From Monomorium pharaonis (Eukaryota; Arthropoda; Insecta; Hymenoptera; Formicidae), in NCBI RefSeq assembly GCF_013373865.1, contig NC_050469.1, positions 17,913,046 through 17,977,045 of the forward strand: 64,000 nt of DNA, given 5' to 3'. Shown here in pieces: positions 44,152 to 55,663 of this stretch. Each line of letters opens with the position of its first letter. The stretch's first letter is position 1. The translations under genes and the position numbers were made by a program. A model generated the notes under the pieces. The model made no database searches and had not been told where the DNA came from. It saw nothing but the letters and a program-made list of their open reading frames with translations.

Positions 44152-45325
44152 CCAGATCTGTAAATATGAAACCGGAATTTGCCCATAGATAGCGCTAGCT
44201 GTCAATGTAGTTACTGTCAAACCGCGTCATTGGCGCCATTTTCTTGTTTTGACATCTGATAAAGATTTTCAACTCACAACAATACAACTTTCATACAACA
44301 GCATAGTTTTTAATAGCGTTGAACATGTCGAATTTTGTGCCTGGAAACTACAATTTGCGGACAGCATTGATTTTCTGTTACCATTTGAAAAAAACTGCTG
44401 CAGAATCGCATCAAATGCTTGTCGAAGTTTACGGTGAGCATGCTCTTGGTAAATCACAGTGCTTTGAGTGGTTTAAAAAATTTAAAAGTGGCGACTTTGA
44501 CGTAAGAAACGGATCACTTGAATGTGACACGAGAAGCCGTCTCCATACATTTGAAAGCCAAGGGAAAATGGGTTCCACATGAACTGAATGAAAGGCAGCA
44601 GGAAAACCGAAAAACCACTTGTGAAATGCTGCTCGCCAGCTACAAAAAAAGTCCTTTCTCCATTGAATTGTGACTGGCAATGAAAAGTGGATATATTTTG
44701 AGAATCCTAAACGTAAAAGATCATGGTCAACTCCAGGCAAACCATCAACGTCGACTGCAAGGCCAAATCGCTATGGACGGAAAACAATGCTCTGTGTTTG
44801 GTGGGATCAGAAAGATGTGATCTATTATGAGCTGCTAAACCTGGCGAAACCGTTCATACTAAGCGCTACCTACCACAAATGCTCGATTTGAACCAAGCTT
44901 TGCGTGAAAAACGATCAAAATATCAAAAAAGGCAACACAAAATAATTTGCTTCATGATAATGCACCATCATACATAGCAAAACCGATCAAGGAAACGATT
45001 GAGGAGTTTGATTGGGAAATATTTTTGCATGCGGCTTACTCACCAGATTTGGTTCCATTCGATTATTACTTATTTACATCGATGGGACACGCACTTGCTG
45101 AGCAGCGTTTCACATCTTACAAAAATGTACGAAAATGGCTCGATGACTGGTTTGCTTCAAAAGAGGAACAATTTTTTTGACGTGGCATCCACAAATTGTC
45201 AGAGAGATGGGAAAAATGTATAGCTAGCGATGGGCAATACTTCGAATAAAATATTTTTTATCATTTTCATACAATAAACGTATATATTCTATACAAAAAT
45301 TCCGGTTTTATATTTACATACTTGG
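44152..45325 (+). mobile_element. Mariner transposon 2 (inactive)
   Basis: Inverted ends of about 30 bp (CCAGATCTGTAAATATGAAA at left, inverse ending TTTACATACTTGG at right) with TA on both sides (44150-44151, 45326-45327). Length 1174 bp, slightly short. Confidence 0.85.
44325..45219 (+). pseudogene. Mariner transposase 2, catalytic Asp lost
   Basis: Starts MSNFVPGNYNLRTALIF with a normal mariner helix-turn-helix region (AESHQMLVEVYGEHALGKSQ, CFEWFKKFKSGDFDVRN). A deletion and frameshift follow near 44530. The catalytic domain reads TGNEKWIYFENP, where mariners have GDEKW: the first catalytic Asp is Asn. Then HDNAPSYIAKPIK and YSPDLVPFDYYLF (third Asp), ending SERWEKCIASDGQYFE after a stop near 45178. 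Several stops; non-functional. Confidence 0.85.
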
Positions 45326-45388
45326 TAGCATCTCACTTTGAGTATTGTGCGACGCTACTAATTGATATGAGAAATATACAGCTAAGTA

Positions 45389-46247
45389 TTAGGTGTACAA
45401 CTTTGCTTCTGCCGTTTTTCAATAGATGGCTGTAGCGGTAAGTGATGGTCAAAATAAATAGATCGTAGATATCATACAATAAGCTTAGGCAATTGTAAAC
45501 ATAATGCCATCAAAACATTAGTCGATTTGTGTCCGCATCATAAAGTTATTCTCGATTGAAAATGTCAGCTTACGAGCCAAATTCTCGTCATTTGTGGGAG
45601 GATTTAATTTTTGATTTGAATATGAAGAAATCTACAACTGAGGCTCATCGAATGCTCTCAAATACATATGGTGAGGCCGTTATTAGTGAAAGAAGTGCCG
45701 AGAGTGGTTTCAACACTTCAAGAACGGTGATTTTGACATCGAAGCCCTGCCACGGTCACTTGGTGGGACCAGCTCGGCGTAGTGTATTATGAGCTATTAA
45801 AACCGACTCAAACAATCACAGGCAATTGGTATCGAAAGCAATTGATCCGTTTGAGCCGAGCACTGAAAGACAAACGGCCGCAATACAACGATAGACACGA
45901 TAAAGTGATTTTGCAACATGACAATGCTCGACCCCATGTGAAATTGGAAGTCCTACCCTACCCGCCGTATTCTCCGGACATTGCTCCCTCTGACTATCAC
46001 TTGTTTCGATCAATATTTCGACACATGGCCTGGCTGACCAGCACTTCCGTTGTTATGAAGAAGTGAAAAATTGGATCGATTTGTGGGTCGTTTCAAAAAA
46101 TGACCAGTTTTTTCGACGCGAAATTCGTATGCTGCCAGAAAGATGGGAGAAAGTAGTGGGCAGCGACGGATAATACTTTGAATCGTAAATGTATAATCAG
46201 TTTTTCACAATTAAGCCTCGAATTTTGAAAAAAAGTTGTACACCTAA
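45389..46247 (+). mobile_element. Mariner transposon 3 (internally deleted)
   Basis: TTAGGTGTACAAC at 45389 and GTTGTACACCTAA ending 46247, each next to TA (45387-45388, 46248-46249). About 860 bp, so some 400 bp have been lost. Confidence 0.85.
45562..46174 (+). pseudogene. Mariner transposase 3 remnant
   Basis: N terminus MSAYEPNSRHLWEDLIFDLN with TTEAHRMLSNTYGEAVISER, then a large deletion around 45740-45780 removing the rest of the DNA-binding region and the first Asp. It resumes VYYELLKPTQTITGNWYRKQ, HDNARPHV (second Asp region), then lacks about 15 residues before PYPPYSPDIAPSDYHLFRS (third Asp). Not functional. Confidence 0.85.
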
Positions 46248-46249
46248 TA

Positions 46250-46680
46250 GGCTCCAAAAAGCGCAAAATAAGAGTCATATTGCAATGTGACAGACGTACC
46301 AAAGTTAAATGTATGCTCCAAGCGTTGCAATTTATGACCATAAGACAAAGGTTGTACGACAATATGTGCACATTTATTTTTAAGATTTTAAATAATATGA
46401 TGCGGAGCAATTTAGTAATAAACTTAGAATAGTAGAGGAAGAACGCGAAACTAAGCAGACGGGGGATATTGCTATTGAATTTCATAAAAAGCGCGCAAAA
46501 AGGTCTATTTTATAAGGGTTAATGTATAACATATTACTACCCGAAATAAAATATTATGATCGTTTAAAAATGTTTAAACGAATATTGAAAGAGTTTTTCG
46601 TAAATTAGGTAGCATAATATTGTATGTGAATGTATTGAAAATAGCTGAGAAAGCTAATAAAAGATTAATCAATCAATCAA
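46250..46680. other. Unassigned DNA
   Basis: No gene or clear repeat seen. Confidence 0.5.
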
Positions 46681-46688
46681 TCTCTCCT

Positions 46689-46772
<84 letters not shown>
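46681..46772. repeat. (CT)n microsatellite
   Basis: CT run with few interruptions. Confidence 0.95.
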
Positions 46773-46777
<5 letters not shown>

Positions 46778-46805
46778 TTCTCTCATGCGTGCGTTTATAA
46801 TGTTA

Positions 46806-47000
46806 AATGTGGCCATTTCGAACGTGGCCATTCCGAACGTGGCCATTTCGGACGTGGCCGTTTTGGACGGGGCCGTTTCGAACGTGGGCAAATTGAACTC
46901 CGTGCAATATTTCTTGTGGCTATTCCGAATGTGGTCGTTTTGAACGTGGGCAAATTGAACCACGTGCAATATTTCCCGTGGCCATTCCGAACGTGGCTAT
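46806..47000 (+). repeat. 15-bp word array (GTGGCCATTTCGAAC)
   Basis: About a dozen tandem GTGGCCATTTCGAAC-type units with variants (GTGGGCAAATTGAAC, GTGCAATATTTC). Same length and base pattern as the arms of the foldbacks at 11979, 15400 and 47020, but on one side only. Confidence 0.7.
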
Positions 47001-47019
47001 TTTAGATGTTTCCTAACAT

Positions 47020-47216
47020 ACAGACACAGACCAAACGGACACAGTGCAAAACGGACATAGTAACAAACGGATACAGTGCAAAACGGACACAGACCAAATG
47101 CGCACATATCAAATGTACACAGACCAAACGGACTTACCATATGGGTTGCGACTTTTCTGGGCACCCCTACCGACGGGGTGGGTGCGGGAGGAGGGGGGGG
47201 CCCCTCTCGCACCCCA

Positions 47217-47282
<66 letters not shown>

Positions 47283-47503
47283 CATTCTCTGCACCACATG
47301 AGTTTGTAACTGTGTCCGTTTTGCACTGTATCTGTTTGTTACTGTGTCCGTTTGGTCTGTGCGCGTTTAGTCTGTGTCCGTTTCGCACTGTGTCCGTTTT
47401 GCACTGTGTCCATTTGTTACTGTATCCGTTTCGCACTGTGTCCGTTTAGTCTGTGTCCGTTTCACTCAGCCTGCTGTGTCCGTTTATTACTGTGCGCATC
47501 TGG
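47020..47503. mobile_element. Foldback element with 15/16-bp word arms (AACGGACACAG type)
   Basis: The left arm (47020-47140) consists of AAACGGACACAGTGC-type words and the right arm (47305-47503) of the inverse GTGTCCGTTTTGCACT words. The centre holds the shared core: GGGCACCCCTACCGACGGGG, GGGTGCGGGAGGAGG, a (GT)n tract (47217-47277) and AAAGCATTCTCTGCACCACA. The right end GCGCATCTGGG gives a CCCAGATGCGC terminus like the CCCAGATAGC ends at 2039. Confidence 0.7.
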
Positions 47504-47684
47504 GATTCACTCGTTTTTTCGGGACAATTACCGTAAATAACATAATAGAAAGTTTATTTGCGTCGCATGCACTAAGCATGCCCTAAGCATGCCTCTTCAT
47601 TGAAGTGCGTAGAAACATGTAGGGGCATGCTTGGAACATGCGACGCGAACAAGAGAATGCGTCGTGCACGCTTAATCGGCAGGA

Positions 47685-47928
47685 ATGGTGTCTGATATTG
47701 CATTCTTCAACGCCACAGGCTCAAAAAAGGTAGTTATGATGAAAGAGAAGATGTGATACCGATTCGCCGGTGTTCGTTTCACTCGCACTTGAGCGAGAGA
47801 CGGCATTAGTATCGAGTGCGAGTGAAACAGATATTGGACACCGGCAAATCGGTACGTCTTCTTTCTCATTATAACCTATTTTTCTTGAGCGTACAGCGTT
47901 GGTAAAGGATATAACGTCGGACATCATT
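47685..47928. mobile_element. Foldback MITE with AATGRTGTCYGA ends
   Basis: AATGGTGTCTGATATTGC (47685) pairs with the complement ending TCGGACATCATT (47928). The arms of about 100 bp include CCGATTCGCCGGTGT and GTTTCACTCGCACT and their inverses. Confidence 0.7.
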
Positions 47929-47929
47929 T

Positions 47930-48394
47930 CCGCAAGAATACTATGAGATTGCCAGAAATTTATATTAGAATCTATTTAAGAAAATTAAAGAAATAGAATA
48001 AAGGTTATTTTATTTTAGATTTAAGAATCTCCTATCGTACCTTAAATCTTTATAAAAGGATAACATCAAGATTATTTTATTCTAGATTTAAGAATTTTCT
48101 ATTTAAGATTAAAATATATTCTTTGAAACACTAAATATGATTGGTTTTATATATCGATTCTATTTTATTCTAGATTTATTCTAGATTTATCCTAATTTAT
48201 TCTAAGAGAATGCTAAAGTTGTCCTGCTTTACCGATAATTTTATTTCTTACTAATCTTTTAATTGCATTTACAGAATTAAAAATCCTTCTCCATTCTCTT
48301 CATATCATTACTTTTGTAGAAAAAAAATTTTTTTGTTCTTTTTGGGGAAAAGATTATTTTACTAAAATTTCATACATTTGTAGTGCTAAATTAA
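47930..48394. other. AT-rich unassigned DNA
   Basis: Contains TTTATTCTAGATTTA words but no gene. Confidence 0.5.
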
Positions 48395-48619
48395 AATTAT
48401 GCAACGTCCCGTCCGGATGGATAGCTTGTAGTAGCGCTTCGCTGCGGCAATCCCAACAGATAAATTTTAGACTCCAAATTTAACGCATCGGCGCTGCTCG
48501 CGCGGCGTCTACGGTCACGTATGCGCGCCGCCCGGCCCTCATTTTATTTTCTGTTGCGTACAATTCCCAACAGTGAGCTCATCATTATGCAATAATTTAC
48601 GTGTATTCCCGGACGCGTC

Positions 48620-49560
48620 ATGGGCAAATCCTCGCACAAATCCAGGAAGAGAAGAGCCTCGCCATCAGAAGATCGCTTAGCGAGTCTCGAGGCTAAAGTT
48701 TCTCGTCTTCTCGAAGTCTTATCGGTTAGGGAGGTTAGGACGAATTACTCATCGCCGCCCACCGATACAACTCTTTCTTCGCAGGATAAAGTAAATCAAG
48801 ACACACCCGGTGAACCTTTTGAAGAAATCCTCAGCTCAGGAGGCAGTCTAGCGGCATCGCCTGCTAGTCAGGAAGGGTCGCGGGGTCCGCCGCCAGGTAT
48901 GTTCTTGTAGCTTTCCGGCTGTAGTAAGACACAGTCAGCACTGAGGCATAACTAATTTCCTCTCCTGACTCTTCGGATATTCTTCTTCCTCACAGGCCCG
49001 GTTAACATTCAGACGATCGGGGGTGAACCACCTCATGCGTCTCCGGGTCCTGGGGTAGCGCCCTGCGAGGAGGAAGAGGCGGACACCCTCGCTACTGAGC
49101 TATTTGGGCCAGATCGAGTCATAACACAGGAATCTGTGTGGAATGAACTCCTTTTTCAGAGGTGGCTGAACCTCACTAGGCAGGGCCTCGACAGGGAAAC
49201 GCGCTCAGCTCTTTTGAAAAAACACGTTCCCCCCGAGACGTTGGCTTATCTCAGAGCACCCAGGATGAATCTGGAATGTAGATCCGGTCTCAAAAGCCTC
49301 TCTATCATTAAGAGGGATGAATATAACAGCAAGATTCAAGACCAGCTGGGTATCGCTCTATACGCACTGGGAATATCTGAGAATTTCTCACACCTGCGAC
49401 ACAGGCCTCACTTACCTTTGAGATCCGCTCCGCAGTAGTACATGCTAACGAGGGGGCCTCAATTCTCACAGACTTGTTCTTCCGTCTGTCTCTCAACAGG
49501 CGAGCGCAGATTACCCCTGCCTTTAGCAAAATTGCTAAGAACACCGCTGAAACGATTTCA
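48620..49560 (+). pseudogene. DIRS gag-like ORF with apparent intron
   Basis: Begins MGKSSHKSRKRRASPSEDRL (basic, then coiled-coil-like LEAKVSRLLEVLSVRE). The frame would stop at 48908, but a GT-AG intron (48897-48995) joins GPP to GPVNIQTIGGEPPHASP in phase. It continues through VWNELLFQRWLNLTR and ALLKKHVPPETLAYLRAPRM, typical of DIRS gag. A single-base frameshift near 49385 separates this from HANEGASILTDLFFR, which runs into the pol frame. Probably one gag-pol reading frame originally. Confidence 0.65.
48897..48995 (+). other. Putative spliceosomal intron in DIRS gag
   Basis: GTATGTTCTTG ... TTCTTCCTCACAG, 99 bp with a pyrimidine-rich acceptor. Removal keeps the frame open across two in-frame-blocked halves. 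Confidence 0.55.
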
Positions 49561-51165
49561 ACGGATAACTTTCTCTTTGGTGTTTCCTTCGGAGAGGAGA
49601 TGAAGAAGGCCAGCACGATGGAGAAGTCGATTACCGGTTATAGACTACCCTTCCGTCATAACCTGCCTTCTCAGTACAGTGAACCTTCCGTCTCCATACC
49701 TAAATCTGAGGAGAATATCTATCTGCAGGAGATCATCAGACTTCGGAATAGAGGAGCTATCGAGGCGGTTTCCGACTGCCAAGGACAGTTCATATCCTCA
49801 TTCTTTTTAATCCAAAAATCCTCAGGAGGTTGGAGGTTTATTTTAAACTTCAAGCGGCTTAATGAATATATCTTAATCCCGCATTTCAAGCTAGAGAACT
49901 GGAAAACGGTTATCCGCCTGGTATTGCCCGGAGATTTCCTAGCATCACTAGATCTAGAGGACGCATATCTCTTAATTCCCATACACCCAGAGGATAGGAG
50001 ATTTCTCCGCTTCAGATTCCAAGGCCAGCTTTATCAGTTTAATGTTCTGCCCTTCGGTTTGGCTTCGGCTCCCTTTGTTTTTACAAAGTTACTAAAACCA
50101 GTCCTACATTCCCTAAGAGAGAGAGGTCTCACTTCGGTTGTATATCTAAACGATTTTTTACTTATTGGCCGTTCTTACTCGCAATGCCTCAATAACGTTT
50201 CTACGACGGCGAAACTTCTTACTTACCTTGGATTTAGTATTAATAGACACAAGAGCTGTCTAATCCCGACACAGAAATGTCAGTTTCTGGGTTTCATTTT
50301 CGACTCCTTGGATTTCTCAATCTCGATCCCAGCAGTTAAAAGAATTAATCTGTTACAATTCACCAACGATTTATTGAGCATGAGATCGTGTCAAATTCGT
50401 TTACTAGCTAGCTACATTGGTTCGCTTATATCCATCTGCCCAGCGGTACAATACGGCATTTTGCATATGAAAACATTGGAAAGAACTAAATTTTTAGCTC
50501 TCATAGAGACAGGAGACAACTTTAACGCTCAAATGCGTCTTCCGTTTTCTATTCGAGATGATCTAACCTGGTGGAAGAACATTCTTTCAGACACCTTGCT
50601 GTGTAACTATATCAGATCCGGTAACTTTAGCTTAGAAATATTTTCGGACGCCTTCCTAACAAGTTGGGGCGCGATAAGCGGGAACTCGCGAACGCATGGT
50701 TTTTGGTCTCACCAGGATAAAAAGAATCATATAAATTATTTGGAATTATTGGCAGCATTTCACGCGCTACGATGTTTCGCGTCTCACCTAAGAGATTCGG
50801 AGATCTTGTTAAGATTAGATAACTCTACCGCCATTGTCTACATCAGTCGGATGGGATCGGTCAAATACCCACATCTATCAGATTTTACTAGGGACATCTG
50901 GAACTGGTGCGTAGAGCGTAATTTATTTATTTACGCCTCTTACATTCTGTCGAGTCAAAACTTTGAGGCAGACGCAGAATCTAGGGTTATCTCGGAAGAT
51001 ACGGAATGGTCGCTAGCCCAGAGATATTTTTCCATAATCGTATCCCATTTCGGGAAATTCGACGTTGATCTATTCGCAACGGCAATTAATGCCAAATGTA
51101 CTCGTCTTGTCTCCTGGCTCCCGGACCCATTGACATACGCAATCGACGCCTTTTCTTTACACTAG
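49474..51165 (+). pseudogene. DIRS reverse transcriptase-RNase H (active-site Asp to Asn)
   Basis: A single open frame of 563 codons, without an ATG at its start because it continues from gag. The reverse transcriptase has GGWRFILNFKRLNEYI, FLASLDLEDAYLLIPI (motif A), YQFNVLPFGLASAPFVFTK and VVYLNDFLLIG, where DIRS elements have YLDD: the first Asp of motif C is Asn. RNase H follows with IFSDAFLTSWGAI, YLELLAAFHAL, LLRLDNSTAIVYI and NFEADAESR, giving a complete acidic set. The C terminus (HFGKFDVDLFATAINAKCTR) is typical of DIRS pol. Long and open but probably catalytically impaired. Confidence 0.8.
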
Positions 51166-52368
51166 AACACCTTTTATTTCTATACCTTCCCTCCGTTTAG
51201 CTTGATTTTATGAACCCTGCGGAAAGTCATCACTGACAGGGCAGAAGGCATTCTGGTGGTCCCTTGGTGGCCAGCCCAACCATGGTTTCCCCTGCTAAAC
51301 CATCTTATTGTAGGTCATCCGATCCTCTTTGATCCCGATCCTAACATGTTATCATCTCCTTTCAGGAATGTACACCCATTATGGAATAAGATTTCCCTGA
51401 CAGTCGTGAGGCTATCCGGCAAGCGTTTATTTCCAGGGGAATACCGGCAACAGCAGTAGAGGTGGTTCTGGCATCAATTTCGGGACCCACAATGGCCCAG
51501 TATTCAAAACCACTGAGGTTATGGTGGAACTATTGTCAACAGGAGAGGATCAACTGCTTCTCGCCCCCTATCTCAGGATTTCTCGATTTTCTCTCCCAGG
51601 CATTCAATAACACCAATTCATATTCGACCATAAACACATATCGGTCGGCAGTCTCCCTGCTTACGTCAGAGGAAGTTGGCTCACATTCTGCAGTGAAGAG
51701 ATTCTTCCGAGGCGTCGCGACGCTAAAATCTCCTCGTCCCCGGTATGAGTTTATTTGGGACCCCACTCCGGTCATCTCTTACCTTGCCGGGGTTTATCCC
51801 CACCAAGATCTCTTTATAGGACTTATCCAAGAAGTTAGTGACTCTCCTCGCACTCACAACAGCGCAGAGATTGCAGACTCTGGCAGCTATACAGGTCTCC
51901 AACATTGCTATATCAGATCAATTGGTTATTAAAATTCCGGCCAGTCTTAAAACCTCCGGTATTGGTAGAATCCAACCCTTACTTACCTTTAAACCATTTC
52001 GGGAAAAACCGGAGCTTTGCATTTACTCGCTAGCCGTAGCTTATTTAGATTTTACGCGAGATCTTAGACAGGAAGATAATAACGCTCTTTTCATTTCCCT
52101 ACGTTCACCCCATAATCCCGTTTCCTCGCAGACCTTAGGAAAATGGATTAAATCCGTCCTGGATAGATTGGGAATAGACGTGGGAATATTTTCCGCCCAC
52201 TCAACTCGCCACTGCGTCGACGTCCTTCACAGCCAGCAAGGGCATCAACCTAGACGAGATCCGAAGGACAGCAGGATGGTCTAAGACCTCAGAGGTCTTT
52301 GCTCGTTTCTACAATTGTCATATTATAAACGACCCACACTTTCAAAATGCTATTCTCAATATGTCATA
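51166..52368 (+). pseudogene. DIRS tyrosine recombinase
   Basis: After LVVPWWPAQPWFPLLN (end of pol, frame changed near 51165) come FISRGIPATAVEVVLASIS and the recombinase N-terminal core-binding region (QYSKPLRLWWNYCQQERINC, NTYRSAVSLL). A frameshift near 51830 leads to TAQRLQTLAAIQV (first catalytic Arg), KTSGIGRIQPLLTFKPF, then AHSTRHA (His-X-X-Arg). An extra base near 52214 shifts the frame again into INLDEIRRTAGWSKTSEVFA and RFYN (catalytic Tyr), ending at the stop 52366-52368. All catalytic residues are legible but in three frames. Confidence 0.8.
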
Positions 52369-52829
52369 AGCATTCTCGGATTTCAAGTACAACAATTTTT
52401 CCTCGTACTATTTGTACACGTGAGAAATAAAAACATTTCGATGATCGGATATTGTTCTAGCAAATCTGGACTCTGAATGTCTACAAGTTATCCATCCGGA
52501 CGAGACGTTGCATAATTGAATAGTTGAACGAACTTACCTACTGAAGTTCGACTCCAATTATGCTGTCCCGTCCGAATGGATACTCCCGCCCTTCGCACCC
52601 TCTTTCAATACCAGATTTGCACTTTGACAACAATGAGGGCCGGGCGGCGTGCACACGTAACCGTAGACGCCGCGCGAGCAGCGCCAATGCGTTAAATTTG
52701 GACTCTAAAATTTATCTGTTGGGATTGCCGCAGCGAAGCGCTACTACAAGTTATTCATCCGGACGGGACAGCATAATTAGAGTTGAACTTCACTAGGTAA
52801 GTTCGTTCAACTATTCAATTATTGTGTAA

Positions 52830-53351
52830 AAAATAGATTTTTGAGGACGTTTCTTGCGCACGTATTATTTGTCGCTTTTTTATACCTTTTTTTAAAAATG
52901 TAATTTTGTTGTGATTTCACTCATTTTGTAGTGACTATACATGAAGATTCATAAAACAATTTTAAAGTCCATATCATATAAAATTAAAGATTGAGACTAT
53001 GATTGAATTAAAATGACAAAACAAAGTTATATTAGTTTTGTTTTCTTTTCTGATTATATTTTAATTCATTTTCATAATATGCCTATTACATCGTGGATTA
53101 CATTGTGGAAGAAAAAACGGCTCTGCCTAATTTGAAGATTAGTATAACATTATGCTATACAATCAAATAAGTATATTACACAAAATTTTTATTTTTTTAT
53201 GAAAATAAATATTTTGAGATAAGTTAATACTTTGTGTTATGGTTTTAGTTTTGGTGTTATTTTTAATTATTATATCAAAAGAAAGAGAAGAAGAAACACT
53301 TTATTTAAACTTAAAGTAGATGGATAGAAAAAGACAAATAAGCAGCAAGTA

Positions 53352-53354
<3 letters not shown>
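52830..53354. other. AT-rich unassigned DNA
   Basis: No gene or repeat recognised. Confidence 0.5.

Positions 53355-53409
<55 letters not shown>
53355..53409. repeat. (GA)n microsatellite
   Basis: GA run. Confidence 0.95.
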
Positions 53410-53410
<1 letters not shown>

Positions 53411-53495
53411 GCAGGGAGGATATAACATTGTCTAGTAATGTCTATACGTATAGTATGTGCATATACACATATGAGCCTGTATGTACATATGTATA

Positions 53496-53975
53496 CAGGA
53501 TGTCCCGCATAAGGTATGAAAGTCTTCATGGAAAGATAGACAGGATCAAGGTGAATGTAAAAGTCTAATTTTTTGATATCTCCAATGATAGCTTAGATAA
53601 TAATTTTTTAAATTGTACTAATGAGAACGCGCCGAGGGAAGTGCCGAGTTATAGCCGCTCGAGTTATAGCTCGGTCCACTATGTCAAGCATTGGCTGCCG
53701 GCGGCGGGGGGAAAAGGAGAAGAAGCGCGCCATTGCTCGTGCTTCGCCACGCTTCTCTTTCTTCCCTCTCCCCAGCGCCGACAGCCAATGCTTGACACAG
53801 TGGGCCATCCTATACCTCGAGCGGCTCGCCGCTTCCCTCGACGCGCTCTCATTCATACAATTTAAAAAATTAATATCTTGGCTGTCATTGGAAATATCCA
53901 AAAACTATGGTAGACTTTTATTTTCATTCCGTCTCTTTTTCTATGAAGACTTTCACACTTATGCAGGACACTCTG
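53496..53975. mobile_element. Foldback MITE with CAGRRTGTCCYGCATAAG ends
   Basis: CAGGATGTCCCGCATAAGGT at 53496 and its inverse ending ACACTCTG at 53975, TA on both sides. The arms are about 220 bp with a GC-rich inner half (GTCAAGCATTGGCTG and inverse). Overlapping open frames on both strands mirror each other and are not genes. Confidence 0.8.
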
Positions 53976-54012
53976 TATATATGCATGAGTGTGTGTTTAT
54001 TTTATTTCTCTC

Positions 54013-54022
54013 TTTCTTTCTT

Positions 54023-54054
<32 letters not shown>

Positions 54055-54064
54055 TCTCTCTTTT
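54013..54064. repeat. (CT)n/(CTTT)n microsatellite
   Basis: CT/CTTT run. Confidence 0.9.
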
Positions 54065-54550
54065 TGTGTAAGTAATTCTCTTCTCTAAATACTATATATA
54101 TATATATAGTATAATTAACTCGAAATTAACAGTGTGTTTAATAGAATATGTCTTGATTATATTAAATATAACGTAGTTTTACAAAAAAATGAAACGATGA
54201 AGTGAACGGTTTATTTTTTTGCAATGTATTGAAATAGATAAAAAGAATGAAATCTTGTCTGAAACAATAACAACAAAGTATACAAGCTGTATCACCTAGC
54301 TGGCCTGCCGATGACGTAATCACAGGCTGCAATATCGCAAATATGTTTATATGGCTGCCTAAGGATTATTTGTCTTACAAGGGGACCTTACGGGTCATGG
54401 AACACCGATTTTTTTTATACTTATAGGATTTGAAGATCAGTACCCGGACTTCAATTTCCTAAAGCAGTACGACGCGCTTCTCAAAAATACTCGAGAAAAT
54501 CGATTTTGAAGATTTCCGATATCTGTAAGTACAGAAAATTTTAACCTATT

Positions 54551-54628
54551 GTCAGAGCCGCTCGTAGCCGAGCGCACAGAGCTCTAGTTTCGTAAGCGCG
54601 GAGTCGCTGGTTCGATTCTCGCTCTGGC
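54551..54628 (+). tRNA. tRNA-like segment (pseudo), left arm
   Basis: It has an A-box word TAGCCGAGCG, an anticodon-loop-like TTCGTAA (would read CGT), a B box GGTTCGATTCTCG, and GTCAGAG pairing with CTCTGGC as an acceptor stem. The anticodon stem does not pair properly, so this is a degraded tRNA derivative, not a gene. Confidence 0.45.
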
Positions 54629-55132
54629 CTCAATTTTTTTTTCATAAGTTAATAAAGTTTTTTTTTTAATCCTATATCTTAACATTTATCAAATTGAAAT
54701 GCTAATTAATTATTAAATATTTATTTGTTATTTTTTAAATAAAAATTAACATTTTTTTATTTTTAATTACTACTTGATTGAAAATGCGAATATTTATAAT
54801 AAATTAAAATTTGGTACAAAAAATGGAAAACATTAAAGAAAATGAAATACTTTTTAAGAGATTACGAGTAAATACAAAAATAATATAAAAAACAAAAATA
54901 ATATTTATAAAAATGGTTGTTTAATTTTTATGAGTTATTAATTCATGTATGTTATAAAATATATTAATAATAAATACATTTGACATTACTCGTCAGTATT
55001 ACATGAGCCAATTTAATTTTTATTTAAAAAATAACGAATAAATATTTAATAATTAATTAGCATTTCAATTTGATAAATGTTAAGATATAGGATTAAAAAA
55101 AAAACTTTATTAAGTTATGAAAAAAAAATTGA

Positions 55133-55210
55133 GGCCAGAGCGAGAATCGAACCAGCGACTCCGCGCTTACGAAACTAGAGCTCTGTGCGCTCGGCTACGA
55201 GCGGCTCTGA
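55133..55210 (-). tRNA. tRNA-like segment (pseudo), right arm
   Basis: Minus-strand mirror copy of 54551-54628 (GAATCGAACC is the inverse B box), nearly identical. Confidence 0.45.
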
Positions 55211-55663
55211 CAATAGGTTAAAATTTTCTGTACTTACAGATATCGGAAATCTTCAAAATCGATTTTCTCGAGTATTTTTGAGAAGCGCGTCGTACTGCTT
55301 TAGGAAATTGAAGTCCGGGTACTGATCTTCAAATCCTATAAGTATAAAAAAAATCGGTGTTCCATGACCCGTAAGGTCCCCTTGTTAGTCTATTTAGTAA
55401 CTGTCATGTATTCTATGCAAACCGAATATATGAATAAGACACAGAAATATACCGATAAGAATCTTAGTCAAATCAAAGAACTAAAATGTAATTATTTAAA
55501 TAATTTGTTGTTTCCGAAACAATTTATTATAATTAATACAATTATCTTCATACATTCACAAAAATCACATTTAAAAAATTGTTTATTTATAGTTAAATTG
55601 TAATTGTAATGTTATTATGTTTATTGTTCTTTTACATTACATTATTGATAGTAAACCTATTTT

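Larger units (their letters stand above)
48395..52826 (+). mobile_element. DIRS-like tyrosine-recombinase retrotransposon, nearly complete
   Basis: Inverted terminal repeats of about 160 bp (48395-48560 and about 52620-52778) contain CGTCCCGTCCGGATGGATA, GGCAATCCCAACAGATAAAT and CGCCGCCCGGCCCTCAT. Downstream of the coding region, 52495-52580 carries sequence complementary to both outer edges (TTGAATAGTTGAACGAACTT matches the inverse of 52800-52822). This is the internal complementary region that DIRS elements use to form a circle. No target duplication, as expected. Gene order gag, reverse transcriptase/RNase H, tyrosine recombinase. Confidence 0.85.
54378..55384. mobile_element. Harbinger-type foldback with tRNA-like arms
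   Basis: CAAGGGGACCTTACGGGTCA at 54378 and its inverse at 55384, bordered by TTA (54375-54377 and 55385-55387), the 3-bp TWA duplication of PIF/Harbinger elements. It is palindromic with ~490-bp arms, each carrying a tRNA-like segment. The right arm of the surrounding palindrome shows the unoccupied site (CTAAGAC). A second copy starts at 63938. Confidence 0.8.

Noticed and set aside
54551..54628. Functional tRNA gene
   Set aside because: The anticodon stem does not pair and a mirror copy lies in the other arm of a MITE.
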